Shown here: in pieces, positions 42,684 through 52,654 of the stretch
Layout: every line of letters starts with the position of its first letter
Numbering within the stretch: the stretch's first letter is position 1
Origin: Rhabdophis nuchalis
Taxonomy: Eukaryota; Chordata; Lepidosauria; Squamata; Natricidae
Length of the DNA: 64,000 nt
Assembly: GCA_039707465.1 (NCBI GenBank)
Contig: CM077648.1
Location: 24,180,119-24,244,118 of the forward strand
Reading direction: 5' to 3'
Notes under the pieces: generated by a model
What the model saw: the letters and a program-made list of their open reading frames with translations, nothing else
Database searches by the model: none
What the model was told of the DNA's origin: nothing
Program-made: the position numbers and the translations under genes

Positions 42684-43697
42684 GATACATATTGTATTTG
42701 CAAATGTTATTAATTGGGCTTACTTTTGGGGTGGAAAAGGTACTTTATGAATCTTGGAATATATGAAATTTTCCCCCTTCTCCTCCTCAGATATATATCC
42801 TCTGTGTCCAGGGTAGAGATTTAGTCTTGGAGTTTTCACACAACCTCTGTCATTAAGGTTAAGCTTTACTGGCAAGAGATGCCAATAACTGATAGATGAC
42901 TGCAGCCGCCAGGAATGTATTAAGCCCCTAACAGACAGCTAAGATGACAAAATGTCACGGAGAAATGCCTGTAGTCATTTAAAATGTCTTTAGGGTGAAT
43001 CTATGCCTGATTTGTATCCTTCCCACCTACATAGCCCTTTTAATGGGGAAAAAAAACCCAAGAAAGATTATTTTTCCTGCCCTTTCTTTTGCCTATTTTC
43101 TTTCCCTGTATCTTTTTTTTTAAGCATATGTCATGGTTGCAATGGTATAATGGCAAATTGTTCTGAAAGCAGCCTTAAGATCTCAAAGACACAATTTTTT
43201 GATCAGTCTCCCCTCTGGTCAGATCCTCTTTTCTTCACAATCAATATAAGTAAAAAGTTATAGAAAAGTAAATTAGGACAGGTTGGATTCAAATGTAGGT
43301 GCACGCAAATGGTTAGAAGTAGCTACCTGTGTCCACACTACCTGTGACTCCAGATGTCCTTTACAGAGCTGAGTAGAGCAATGATGGTATCCTTTGAAGT
43401 ATTGCACAATAAATTATGCTCTTGTCCACAGTGAATAATGATGAAGTCTTCCTAAGAAAGCTACAATGGGCAAAATTCTGGGTCTCACACTGTCTACTTT
43501 TTGAAGGTAACTTAAAACCAGACACTTCAGCATCATAACCATAATCCCCGGGACACAACATTTAAGAATAAATGTTAATTGGATGTTTATAGAAATAATG
43601 ATTGATTGCATGAATATAAAATGATATATTTGTATCTCTTTCCACTTTGTAGGGAAATGAAAAATGATTTGTATTATCTTTTTTTTTTTTTTTGTAA
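42684..43697. other. Repeat-poor sequence, candidate conserved segment
   Basis: About 42825-42985 ('gatagatgactgcagccgcc', 'ggaatgtattaagcccctaa') looks constrained. The rest is AT-rich and unassigned. Confidence 0.35.
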
Positions 43698-43822
43698 GAA
43701 GCCTCGGAGGGGGCCGACACCTCCAACATAGATGTCCTCAAAATATCTCTGTAACATCTTATACCTTTTTCCTATTTTTAAAATTTTGTAAAAACCAATA
43801 AAACTTTTTTCATAAAAAAAGA
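43698..43822 (+). mobile_element. L1-like LINE 3' end
   Basis: 'gaagcctcggagggggccga' is followed by 'ttgtaaaaaccaataaaact' and an A-rich tail, a familiar squamate L1 3' terminus without coding sequence. Confidence 0.5.
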
Positions 43823-44524
43823 ATAAATGTTAATTAATATAGTTTAATTTTGAGAAATGTTTTAAGGAATAATCAGATAAAGATTTGTCGTTTACCATGT
43901 CTACTATTTTATTGTAGGTTTGCCCCCTCTCAAAATTATGGAGCTCTTTGGATTCTTTAAAAGGTAGAGTAGTATACAAAAAGGTACCATCATGTTGTCT
44001 TTGTTATTGTGCCACACGCTTCCTTCTTTTTGCTGTGACATCTAGTAGGATACTGGAACTTCTATGGCTTTTCCCTCAGCATTCTCCAAAAGTTGCCGTC
44101 CCTTCTCACATGTATTATGACACACTCGTAGCTAACTCACCCTCCCAAAACAACAGGCAAAGTTGTGAAATGGAAAAATTGAGGTGTAGGAAAAGATGAG
44201 AATGCCTGAAGATTGACAAGAGATACCTTCTCAGCACATAGTGAAGGGTGAAGCAAGTATTTATTTTACCTGATTGCTCTGTGGTTTCACATTTCACAAA
44301 GGGGTAACTCCACCTCTAGTCTGCCACACCTTTACATCAGTTTATAGTTGCAAAGCAGTTGTATTTTCTTTCCAAGGGTACTTTAAAAAAAACCCATTTA
44401 TTTCAAAATTAGATTACAACTCGGAATTAATTTTTATAATAATGATGATGATCATACAATTGTACTGCAAATTTTGAAAAAAGGAAAAGCAAAAATCCAT
44501 GCGGTAACTATGATGTGGGTTATA
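43823..44524. other. Unique sequence, nothing recognised
   Basis: No repeat termini or coding motif seen. Confidence 0.35.
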
Positions 44525-46348
44525 CTTACATTGTGGCGCTGAGAGTGGCCAAACGCCATCATTGTGCCACCCACATAGCATCCGCAGAAAACCGCCCTGC
44601 CGCCCTGTTTAGGGTGACCCACTCCCTCCTCCAACAGAGGGTGCGGGAAGCCCCGCTACAGGGTAGAGCAGAGGAATTTGTGACTTTTCTGCAGGAGAAA
44701 ATCGCTCAGATACAGAACGAGTTAGCCCCCATTGATGGCCCAGTGGGATGCCACGAGACAGATCTTGTTTGGGAGGAGTTTGACTCCGTTACTTCCGAGG
44801 ATATGGACAGGTTACGTGGGCGACTACGAGCCACCACATGTTTATTGGACCCGTGTCCCTCCTGGCTTGTACTGGCATCCTGGGAGGTGACACGAGGCTG
44901 GCTCCAAGAGGTTGTCAACGCATCCTTAAGTGAGGGTTCCTTGCCTGCTTCCCTAAAAGAGGCTATGGTGAGGCCCCTCCTTAAGAAGCCCTCTTTGGAT
45001 CCAGCTCTTTTAACCAACTATCGTCCAGTCTCCAACCTTCCCTTCTTGGCGAAGGTTGTTGAGAGTGTGGTGGCACAACAGTTTCCCCGTCACCTGGAGG
45101 AAGTTGATTATCTAGACCTGCGCCAGTCCGGCTTTCGGCCCGGGCATAGCACCGAGACGGCATTGGTCGTGTTGGTCGATGATCTCTGGAGGGCCAGAGA
45201 TGGGGGTTGTTCCTCCATCCTGGTCCTATTAGACCTCTCGGCGGCTTTTGATACCATCGACCATGGTATCCTATTGCACCGGCTGGGGGGATTGGGGATG
45301 GGAGGCACTGTTTTGCGGTGGTTCTCCTCCTACCTCTCTGGCCAGTCGCAATTTGTGTTGACAGGAGAGCAGAGGTCGACCCCGAGACCCCTCACATGTG
45401 GGGTGCCTCAGGGGTCGGTCCTCTCGCCTCTCCTGTTTAACACATATATGAAGCCGCTGGGTGAGATCATCCGTGGTTTTGGGGTAGAGTACCATCTCTA
45501 CGCTGATGATACTCAGCTGTATATATCTACCCCAAACCACCCCAACGAAGCCGTAGCGGTGATGTGCCAGTGCCTGGAAGCCGTACGGATCTGGATGGGA
45601 AGAAACGGACTCAAGCTCAACCCGACCAAGACCGAGTGGCTGTGGTTTCCGGCTGCCCGATTCAACCAGTTGACTCCATCGCTGGCCATTGGGGGCGAAC
45701 ATCTTGCCCCAGTGGATGGGGCGCGCAACTTGGGTGTCCTCCTGGATGCCCGGCTGTCCATGGAAGATCAAGTGACAGCCGTGGCCAGGAGGGCGTTTTA
45801 CCAGGTTCACCTGGTTCGCCAGTTGCGCCCCCTATTGGATCGGGACGCCCTTCGCACAGTCACTCATGCTCTCGTGACATCCTGACTGGACTATTGTAAC
45901 TCTCTCTACATGGGGCTCCCCTTGAGGTGCACCCGAAGACTTCAGCTGGTCCAGAATGCAGCCGCGCGAGGAATAATGGGTACCGCAAGGTATACCCATG
46001 TAACACCCCTCTTGCGCGAGCTGCACTGGCTACCTGTCGTCTTTCGGGTGCGCTTCAAGGTGTTAGTTCTCATCTTTAAAGCACTCCATGGCTCGGGACC
46101 TAGCTATCTGCGGGATCGGATTCTGCCTCATACATCCTCCCGGCCGATTCGCTCCCACAGAGAGGGACTTCTCCAGGTGCCGTCCACTAGACTTTGTCAG
46201 CGGGCGACGCCCAGGGGAAGGGCCTTCTCTGTGGAGGGCCCAGCCCTCTGGAATGACCTTCCCCCCCGACATTAGAACAACTACGGACCTCCGCTCCTTC
46301 CGTCAGAAATTAAAAACTCATTTTTTCTGCTTGGCCGGCCTAGGTTAG
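44515..46348 (+). pseudogene. LINE reverse transcriptase, broken by one stop and one frameshift
   Basis: The open frame 44515-45885 (456 codons) holds the RT signature in order: LLTNYRPVSNLPFLAKVVES (residues ~165-185), LLDLSAAFDTIDH (238-250), GVPQGSVLSPLLFN (296-309) and YHLYADDTQLY (326-336, catalytic YADD). A conserved GLKLNPTKTEWLWF follows. A TGA at 45883-45885 sits where the copy at 26676 has CGA (Arg). Coding similarity continues in frame (LDYCNSLYMGLP...ALWNDLPP) until an extra C in the run at 46261-46267 shifts the frame. The remaining DIRTTTDLRSFRQKLKTHFF continues one frame over to 46348. The enzyme would copy LINE RNA at chromosomal nicks. This copy lacks the endonuclease and is inactive. 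Confidence 0.9.
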
Positions 46349-46545
46349 TCTCTACCCAGGGATTAGGGATTGTTAATTTTAAATGGGAATTTTAGTGCAG
46401 GGATAGTTAAATTTAATTTGTTTTTAGTGTATTTATGTATATTTTTTATGCTGTTTTAATTTTCTCCCTGTACACCGCTCCGAGTCCCCTAGGGGAGAGG
46501 ATGCGGTTATACAAATAAATATTCGTATTCGTATTCGTATACTTA
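44525..46545 (+). mobile_element. CR1-L3/L2-like LINE with most of the reverse transcriptase
   Basis: The longest LINE in the window: pre-RT region, complete RT palm motifs, C-terminal tail and 3' UTR ('caccgctccgagtcccctag', 'gatgcggttata', short CGTATT tail at 46521-46546). The endonuclease domain is absent, so the copy is 5'-truncated. Confidence 0.9.
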
Positions 46546-47451
46546 ACTCGCAGGATTTGGGCTTAATTCATATTAGAATTTATGAAAATGGCATGTTTCA
46601 TATTGAGTTGTTATTTTTTTTGGTATTTCACATTCAACAATTTCTAAATTTAATTACAATCAGAATCTCCCTGGGGTATACTGTTATAATTTTGCTTTGT
46701 ATCATTTTATTTATTACAAATAGCACTGGAAGACATTGGCACATATGCATCTTGATTCAACCACGGCATACAAGAAATCTCGATTTCATTGCATATTTTT
46801 TGTTTGCATTTTTAAATCTCCCTGTATGTGCACAGGGCACATCAATTGTCTGCAAGAAAGGAAAATAAGACTCAAGCTAAAATTGAACCTAATTCTTTGT
46901 GCTCAGCGACTTGAACAAAACCCTAAAATCAAGACATGGAAGAAAAAAGGCTAACATGTTGATGATACCTCGAAATCACAATCTAGTAATTCAGAGCCTT
47001 ATCATACAAAGGAAAAATAAATGAAACTGAATATTATTATCACCAGAATTATATGAAGGTCTTACATGGACCTTATATTATTTGTAACCATTTCCCCAGT
47101 ACTATGGAATTTTATAAAATTAAGACTTGTCTGTAACCTTGTTTTACATTCTTCATAAAATAGATGAATGTTTATGTGTAAGTGTTCACCACTTATTGAA
47201 TAGTCAAGAAAAAGTGGTTTGTTCTTCTATAATCTCTGTAATGTGCACTTGAACTTCAGTATAAGAGCCTAACTTATTGTTACATGAAAATAAACTTATG
47301 ACCAGGTAAATTTGCATCTTTTAATTGCCAAGTGTCATTTCTTCAGTGTTATCACATATAAAGATATCCTTAAATATTTACAAAATGTGACAGGGTGTGA
47401 CATAATGTGATATACTGTACATAGACATACATACATAATGTATATGTATAT
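46546..47451. other. AT-rich unique sequence
   Basis: No repeat termini or domain. A frame at 46557-46868 has no known motif. Confidence 0.35.
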
Positions 47452-47907
47452 CAGAGGTGGGTTCCTGCCAGTTCTAATCTCTTCTATAAAAGAGGTTCCA
47501 CAAATCTACAGTGCCCTTTAGAACCGGTTCCAGCTCCCTCCCCCCGCCTGTCCGCACATCATCAAGATGAAAAGCAAGAGGAGGAATTCTGGGAGTTGAA
47601 GTCCACAAGTCTTAAAGCTGTCAAGTTTGAACACCCCTGGGGGTTTTTTTTCTAAAGGGTTAGGGGTGCAAGGGTCTTGTAACTAGACAGCTTTAAGACT
47701 CACGTGCCAGAGTTCCTGAGCCAACATTTTGGTTGCTAAGCAAGAGCGTTGTTAAGTGAGTTTCACCACATTTTAAAAGTTGGCCATGCCCACCCAGTCA
47801 CATGGCCAGCAAGCCACTCCTACCTGGTCAAATGGCTGGCAAACCACACCCACAAAGTAGGCCACACCGACAGAAGAGGTTCTAAAAATTTTTGAAACCA
47901 ACCACTG
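47452..47907. mobile_element. hAT-type MITE, family A, long and chimeric
   Basis: CAGAGGTGGGTTCCTGCC to GAAACCAACCACTG, with flanks atgtatat (47444-47451) and atgtacat (47908-47915) matching at 7 of 8 positions. The interior at 47573-47638 includes half of a family-B foldback element ('ggaattctgggagttgaagt' to 'aacacccctgg'). Confidence 0.82.
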
Positions 47908-48065
47908 ATGTACATGTTCATATACATACACACACACACACACACACAGATGTGTATGTGTTCTGTCAAAGCACCTGGTGTGCCCAAAATGGGAGAGAGC
48001 ATATTGCTTCCCTTCTGCTTTGACAGAAAAAAAACCACTTAATCACTCCCCTGGCTCAGCTGATA

Positions 48066-48228
48066 AAGGAAGGAGAACTTGTGGCTTAGAGGTTAATACA
48101 ACTGCCTAATATGTAAGCAGCCCAAGTTCAAAGCCCAGCAAGGGTATGGCTAGCTGATGAGAGCTAAATAACTTGAAATAGATCTATACTAGTCTCCTTT
48201 CGATTTGTTATCAGCAAAAAGGTGTATG
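48066..48228 (+). mobile_element. tRNA-derived SINE, 'gtatggctagctgatg' family
   Basis: tRNA-like head 'cttgtggcttagaggttaat' with B box 'aagttcaaagcccagc', then body 'gtatggctagctgatgagag' and 'cttgaaatagatctatac'. Confidence 0.75.
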
Positions 48229-49062
48229 TATGTATGTGTACATATAGCTGCTTTAGAAATTTGTAAAAAGGTTCTACGTTTGCATTTTTGTACACTGTGA
48301 AACTGAAGTTAAATCTGATCTTGTGCAGCCCTTTCTAGTTTATGCACTCGTGTATGTGCACATGCATAGGGTATTTTCTATTACAATATTTACCAATTTA
48401 TGCTAACAAGAGCAGAAAGTGTGTATTGTGTTGTTTCATTAGGTTTTTCAGTTCAGCAATGGCACATTGTTCTTTATTACTGCCATATTTTTGTCCTAAG
48501 AAATTTGCCTTCCCAAGGATGACTGTATTCCATTCTAGATCTTAGCCTGAGAAGTGTAATTAAAGTTGATCTAATTAAAAATGAAGGCCAGACAAAAATC
48601 TTTAAAGTCAAGTTGGGATAAATGTATTTTTCTCACACCACTCACCTTTAGTTTTGTTCTTTCCACAACATAAACAATTTATAATCCATGTATGCAAAGG
48701 GTTGAGCACATCTACCTAGTTGCCGGCCCCATTAAAGACTGGGATTAACTCCTTCTGCAACCTGTTTCCTTCCCTTCCCTTTTGTAGACCATTCTTTAAG
48801 AAAGGAACATAGTTACAATGGCGCCCAAATCTATGTGAAATTGCCTCCTGTGTTTAATTCCTTAATAACCCAGGTGTTAAATAAATGCAGAATTACCCGA
48901 AAGACATCGGATCTGTTCATTTGAGTTAACTTTTATTAACCTATTTATAATTTCCCACCTTGGAAACTATGCTATCTTTCCCACATTGGGAAATTTAGAA
49001 GATTGAAGATCATCTCTGTAAAGAGATCTGTCTTTCTATAAATATGCGGCATGGGCTTAATC
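48229..49062. other. Repeat-poor sequence
   Basis: About 48530-48620 ('gtgtaattaaagttgatcta') is AT-rich and may be constrained. Nothing else recognised. Confidence 0.3.
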
Positions 49063-49452
49063 GTCATCCCTCAGACCGATACGCTCCCACAGAGAGGGCC
49101 TTCTCAGGGTGCCGTCGGCCGGACAATGCCGACTGGCGACACCCAGGGGAAGGGCCTTCTCTGTGGCGGGCCCTGCCCTTTGGAACGACCTTCCCCCGGA
49201 ACTTCGCACCATCACTGACCTCCGCCTCTTCCGCCAGTGTTTAAAAACACACCTTTTCCATCAAGCCGGCCTAACATAATCTCCGCTGGGACTAATGTAG
49301 ATAGTTTTAATTGGGGATTTTAATTGGTTTTAGCACAGGGCCGATATTTAATAGGTTTTTAAAAAAAATTGTATTATTTTGTATGTATTTTAAATTCCTG
49401 TGCGCCGCCCTGGGTCCTTCTGGAGAAGGGCGGGATATAAATCAAATAAATG
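49063..49452 (+). mobile_element. CR1-L3/L2-like LINE 3' fragment
   Basis: Begins in the 'SHREGLLRVPS' segment (cgctcccacagagagggcct) and keeps the 3' UTR with 'ttttagcacagggccg', 'tgcgccgccctgggtccttc' and a short AAAT-type tail. Confidence 0.85.
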
Positions 49453-49890
49453 AAAATAAATGAAATATGTTTAGTTTGAGATCATGGTCATAAATCACAT
49501 GAGTGACAGGAGCATATTCAGCTTTGAAATATGCATCCAAAGGGAGGGGGTTCTACTTCGAGATTGCAGGTTCAGATTTCTTTCACACTTCCTGAAAATA
49601 TGCATAGGATAATGTCACATGATAATTGGGGAGAATCTGGTTCTGACTCAACCAACAAGGCTAATACAGTCACATCTTTCACTGAGCTGTTTCCTCAACC
49701 TGTGGGAAAAGCAAGGTACAGAAAAAATGAAATAAATCACCAGAGAGATAGCAATCTCTAACTTAATACAATTTTGTGGTGGCATTGTACACAAATATAT
49801 TCTATGCACAGTGCACTGGTAGAAGGAGGATTCTTTTAGTTGTCCCATTAAGTACAAATCAAAAATCATTCCCACTGATCAATTAAATTG
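49453..49890. other. Unique sequence, nothing recognised
   Basis: No element termini. Confidence 0.35.
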
Positions 49891-49898
49891 ACCTAAAT

Positions 49899-50252
49899 CA
49901 GGGATGTTAAACACAAGACCCGCAGGCCGGATCCGGCCCATGAGGTGCTTAGATCTGGCCCACAGGGTCGGCCTGGAAACAGCAAAGGACCAGCCTGTGG
50001 TGCCTCTGCCAGTGAAAATGGAACTCGGAAGGGCTGCATACGCCCCTCCTGAGCTCAGTTTTTGGCTATGACAACCTCCTGCATCCCTCTGCTGGTGAAA
50101 ATGGCGCTCAGGAGAGCCGCGTGTGGCCCTCCCAAGTTCTGTTTCATTGGCAGAGTGCTCGGGCCACCACAGGCGCCCCCACACTAGTGACATTGAGCTG
50201 CCTCCCAAGGTCAAACACATCCCTGATGTGGCCAATGAAATCGACATCTCTG
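49899..50252. mobile_element. hAT-type MITE, family C
   Basis: CAGGGATGTTAAACACAAGAC to GTGGCC..GACATCTCTG, flanked by the perfect 8-bp duplication acctaaat (49891-49898, 50253-50260). It shares 'gatctggcccac' and 'cctcctgagct' with 23360-23733. Confidence 0.9.
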
Positions 50253-50260
50253 ACCTAAAT

Positions 50261-50707
50261 CATCCTTCTGTTGTCAGCTGTTTCCAGGGAGATGCAATCC
50301 TCAATGTTGATCTACAACTGTCATGATGAGCACCAATTTGTATCTTTTTTGGAAAATGGAGCCAGTTTTCCTAGTATAAGAGGAAGGCTTCCACCGCTGT
50401 GCTGGTCTCAGTCAAGTGTTAAAACCTGCTGTTGTTATAAGAACATTATTCCTCGTTGACGGATGCCTACCATTTTTAGTGAAATGCATGCATTCCAAAA
50501 AGGATGCATAGATCATTTGATGGAGCACATTCATTATGGCAAAATGTGTACTTCATCTAATGAAACCAATATATCATCTTGTAAAATAATTATGCATATA
50601 CATTCCAATAGTCGGTTCTTGTGTTGTTTTTTAGAATAAGGTGAGCAGCAAACCCAGCTGTGCTAGATACTGCAATATGTTAGAAAGGAAACAGAGCCAG
50701 GATGACG
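50261..50707. other. Unique sequence, nothing recognised
   Basis: No repeat termini or coding motifs. Confidence 0.35.
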
Positions 50708-50917
50708 TCCTCCTCCTCCTCCTCCTCCTCCTCCTCCTCCTCCTCCTCCTCCTCCTCCTCCTCCTCCTCCCCTCCTCCTCCTCCTCCTCCTCCTCCTCCT
50801 CCTCCTCCTCCTCCTCCTCCTCCTCCTCCTCCTCCTCCTCCTCCTCCTCCTCCTCCTCCTCCTTCTTCTTCTTCTTCTTCTTCTTCTTCTTCTTCTTCTT
50901 CTTCTTCTTCTTCTTCT
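50708..50917. repeat. (CCT)n to (CTT)n polypyrimidine microsatellite
   Basis: 210 bp of pure pyrimidine on the plus strand: CCT units with one register slip near 50770, changing to CTT units near 50862. Apparent poly-Ser, poly-Pro, poly-Arg or poly-Glu frames are artefacts. Confidence 0.97.
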
Positions 50918-51796
50918 GCTAAAGATGGCACAATATCTTTTGGTTGCAACTGGAAGGCACAAACAGATGACACTGCCCGCTATTGATTCTCTGCTCACTG
51001 TCAAAACGACTTGAGCCAAGATCAAAACTTTCTGAAAATTTCAGGTGACTGAAAGAATAATGAATGAAAGCTTCAGGTGACTGAAAGAATAATGAAATAG
51101 TGAAGCATGGGATTTTTCTTTTAAAAAGCTTAGGATAAAATAAGAGGTTAAGGAACAGAGGAATAATATTATTACGTGTTTCTGCCAGGATTTGGACTAG
51201 CAACTTTCTACTTACAAGGCAAAAGTTATAACTACTCTACTCGATGCTAAAGGTTGCTCTAAAAGTCATTAGAAAGATGCAAAGCAGTAAAAGAAAAAAA
51301 GGATTTCAAAAGAAGTATCTCTGGTGTGGCCACCTATATCTACAGTATAGTTGGATGCTTTAACATTGCAGATATAATTACAATTTGACCTTTTGCATTT
51401 ATGTACGTATATGCATGTGATCTACCTATCTAATTGATTATGTATTATCAAGTTGTTGACTCTAACAATCACATGGACAGAAAGATGTTCTTCATGATGA
51501 CCTATGCCTAATCTTGTCTTTCAATGATAAACCCATCACTTCTGTAACTGAATTCCACCCACCTTGCTGCTTTCTTGGAAAAAATCATCTATAGAGTAAT
51601 TATCCAAACTTGCAATCTAGCCTGAATATCTTGAAAGCTGTTGCGAACTGTTTTAGTCTGAGCTGAATTCTTTTAAATCAGTTCTGTATCAAGCTAATAT
51701 AGGAGAGGAGCAGTTTAAACAGCAAGCATAGCTACGCCCTAAGTATGCAATGTATATTTGATATAGGTTCGATTGTCATGTGTAGTGGCAGCATAA
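50918..51796. other. Unique sequence with a short duplication and a tRNA-like relic
   Basis: A 24-bp unit 'tcaggtgactgaaagaataa'+'tgaa' occurs at 51041-51064 and 51073-51096. About 51170-51240 resembles a decayed antisense tRNA-SINE head (B-box-like 'gccaggatttggactagc'). Confidence 0.4.
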
Positions 51797-51831
51797 GAGC
51801 CAGTTTAATATAGTTTTTAAGACATCTGGTT

Positions 51832-52472
51832 CAGTGGTGGGGTTAAAATTTTTTTACTACCGGTTCTGTGGGCGTGGCTTGGTGGGCATGATTTTGTGGG
51901 CGTGGCAGGGGAAGGATACTGCAAAATCCCCATTCCCTCCCCACCCCACTAACCTGCTTTCCAGCTCTGTTCTCCTGTGCAGGGCAACAAAAGAAGGTGA
52001 GCTGGGAGGCAGCAGGGGCGGGGCCAGCCTATTTGCCAGTTCTCCAAACTACTCAAAATTTCTACTACCAGTTCTCCAGAACCTGTCAGAACTGGCTGAA
52101 TATTTATTTATTTATGTATTTACTTTATTGTCATTGTACGTATATACACAGTATGTCCATACAACGAAATTCACATAACACCCAGAGACGAGGCCCAACA
52201 CACATGACAATCCCCAAACACCCACCACCCACCCAAAATTTCCCATTCCTAAACCACCCAAGCATCCACACAACAGACCAAGCAACAGCTCACTGATGGT
52301 GGCTCTTTAGTTCAGTGTTGAGTGCAATTATAGCTCTGGGATGAAAAGTATTCAGAAGACACATGGTCCGAGTTTTAATTGTTCTGTATCTTCTGCCAGA
52401 AGGTAACAGTCTAAAAAGATTGTAAGCAGGATGGGAAGAGTCTCTGAGAATGTTGTGCAAATACCACCTCTG
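51832..52472. mobile_element. hAT-type MITE, family A, inside a SINE and split by a LINE
   Basis: CAGTGGTGGGGTTAAAATT to AATACCACCTCTG, with flanks atctggtt (51824-51831) and atcaggtt (52473-52480) matching at 7 of 8 positions. A LINE fragment occupies 52101-52459. Confidence 0.88.
52101..52459 (-). mobile_element. Non-LTR retrotransposon 3' end (antisense)
   Basis: The minus strand encodes a short LLPSGRRYRTIKTRT-like tail typical of jockey/Rex-type LINEs. A 3' UTR follows, ending 'gtacaatgacaataaagtaa' and an (AAAT)n tail. 'gaata' and 'aaata' at its edges may be a short target duplication. Confidence 0.7.
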
Positions 52473-52654
52473 ATCAGGTTAGAAACTGGGAGATGGCAAG
52501 TTCTAGTCCTGCCTTCAGTATAAAGACAGCTGGATGACCTTGAGCCAGTCACCCTCTCTCTCAGCTCTAGGAACCAGAAACTGTTTCTGAAAAGCCTTGC
52601 CAAAAACCTCGAGACCTGTCTAGAGGTTGCCAGAAGTCAGTACTGACCAAAAAG

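Larger units (their letters stand above)
51797..52654 (+). mobile_element. Sauria-type SINE with BovB-like tail, split by a MITE
   Basis: The left part, 51797-51831 ('gagccagtttaatatagttt', 'taagacatctggtt'), joins 52481 ('agaaactgggagatggcaag') once the MITE is removed. The tail 'agaggttgccagaagtcagt' is BovB-related, as known for Sauria SINEs. Confidence 0.85.

Noticed and set aside
50641..51025. Long frames of poly-Ser, poly-Pro, poly-Leu, poly-Arg, poly-Glu or poly-Gly
   Set aside because: They are six-frame readings of the (CCT)n/(CTT)n microsatellite with no flanking coding signal.
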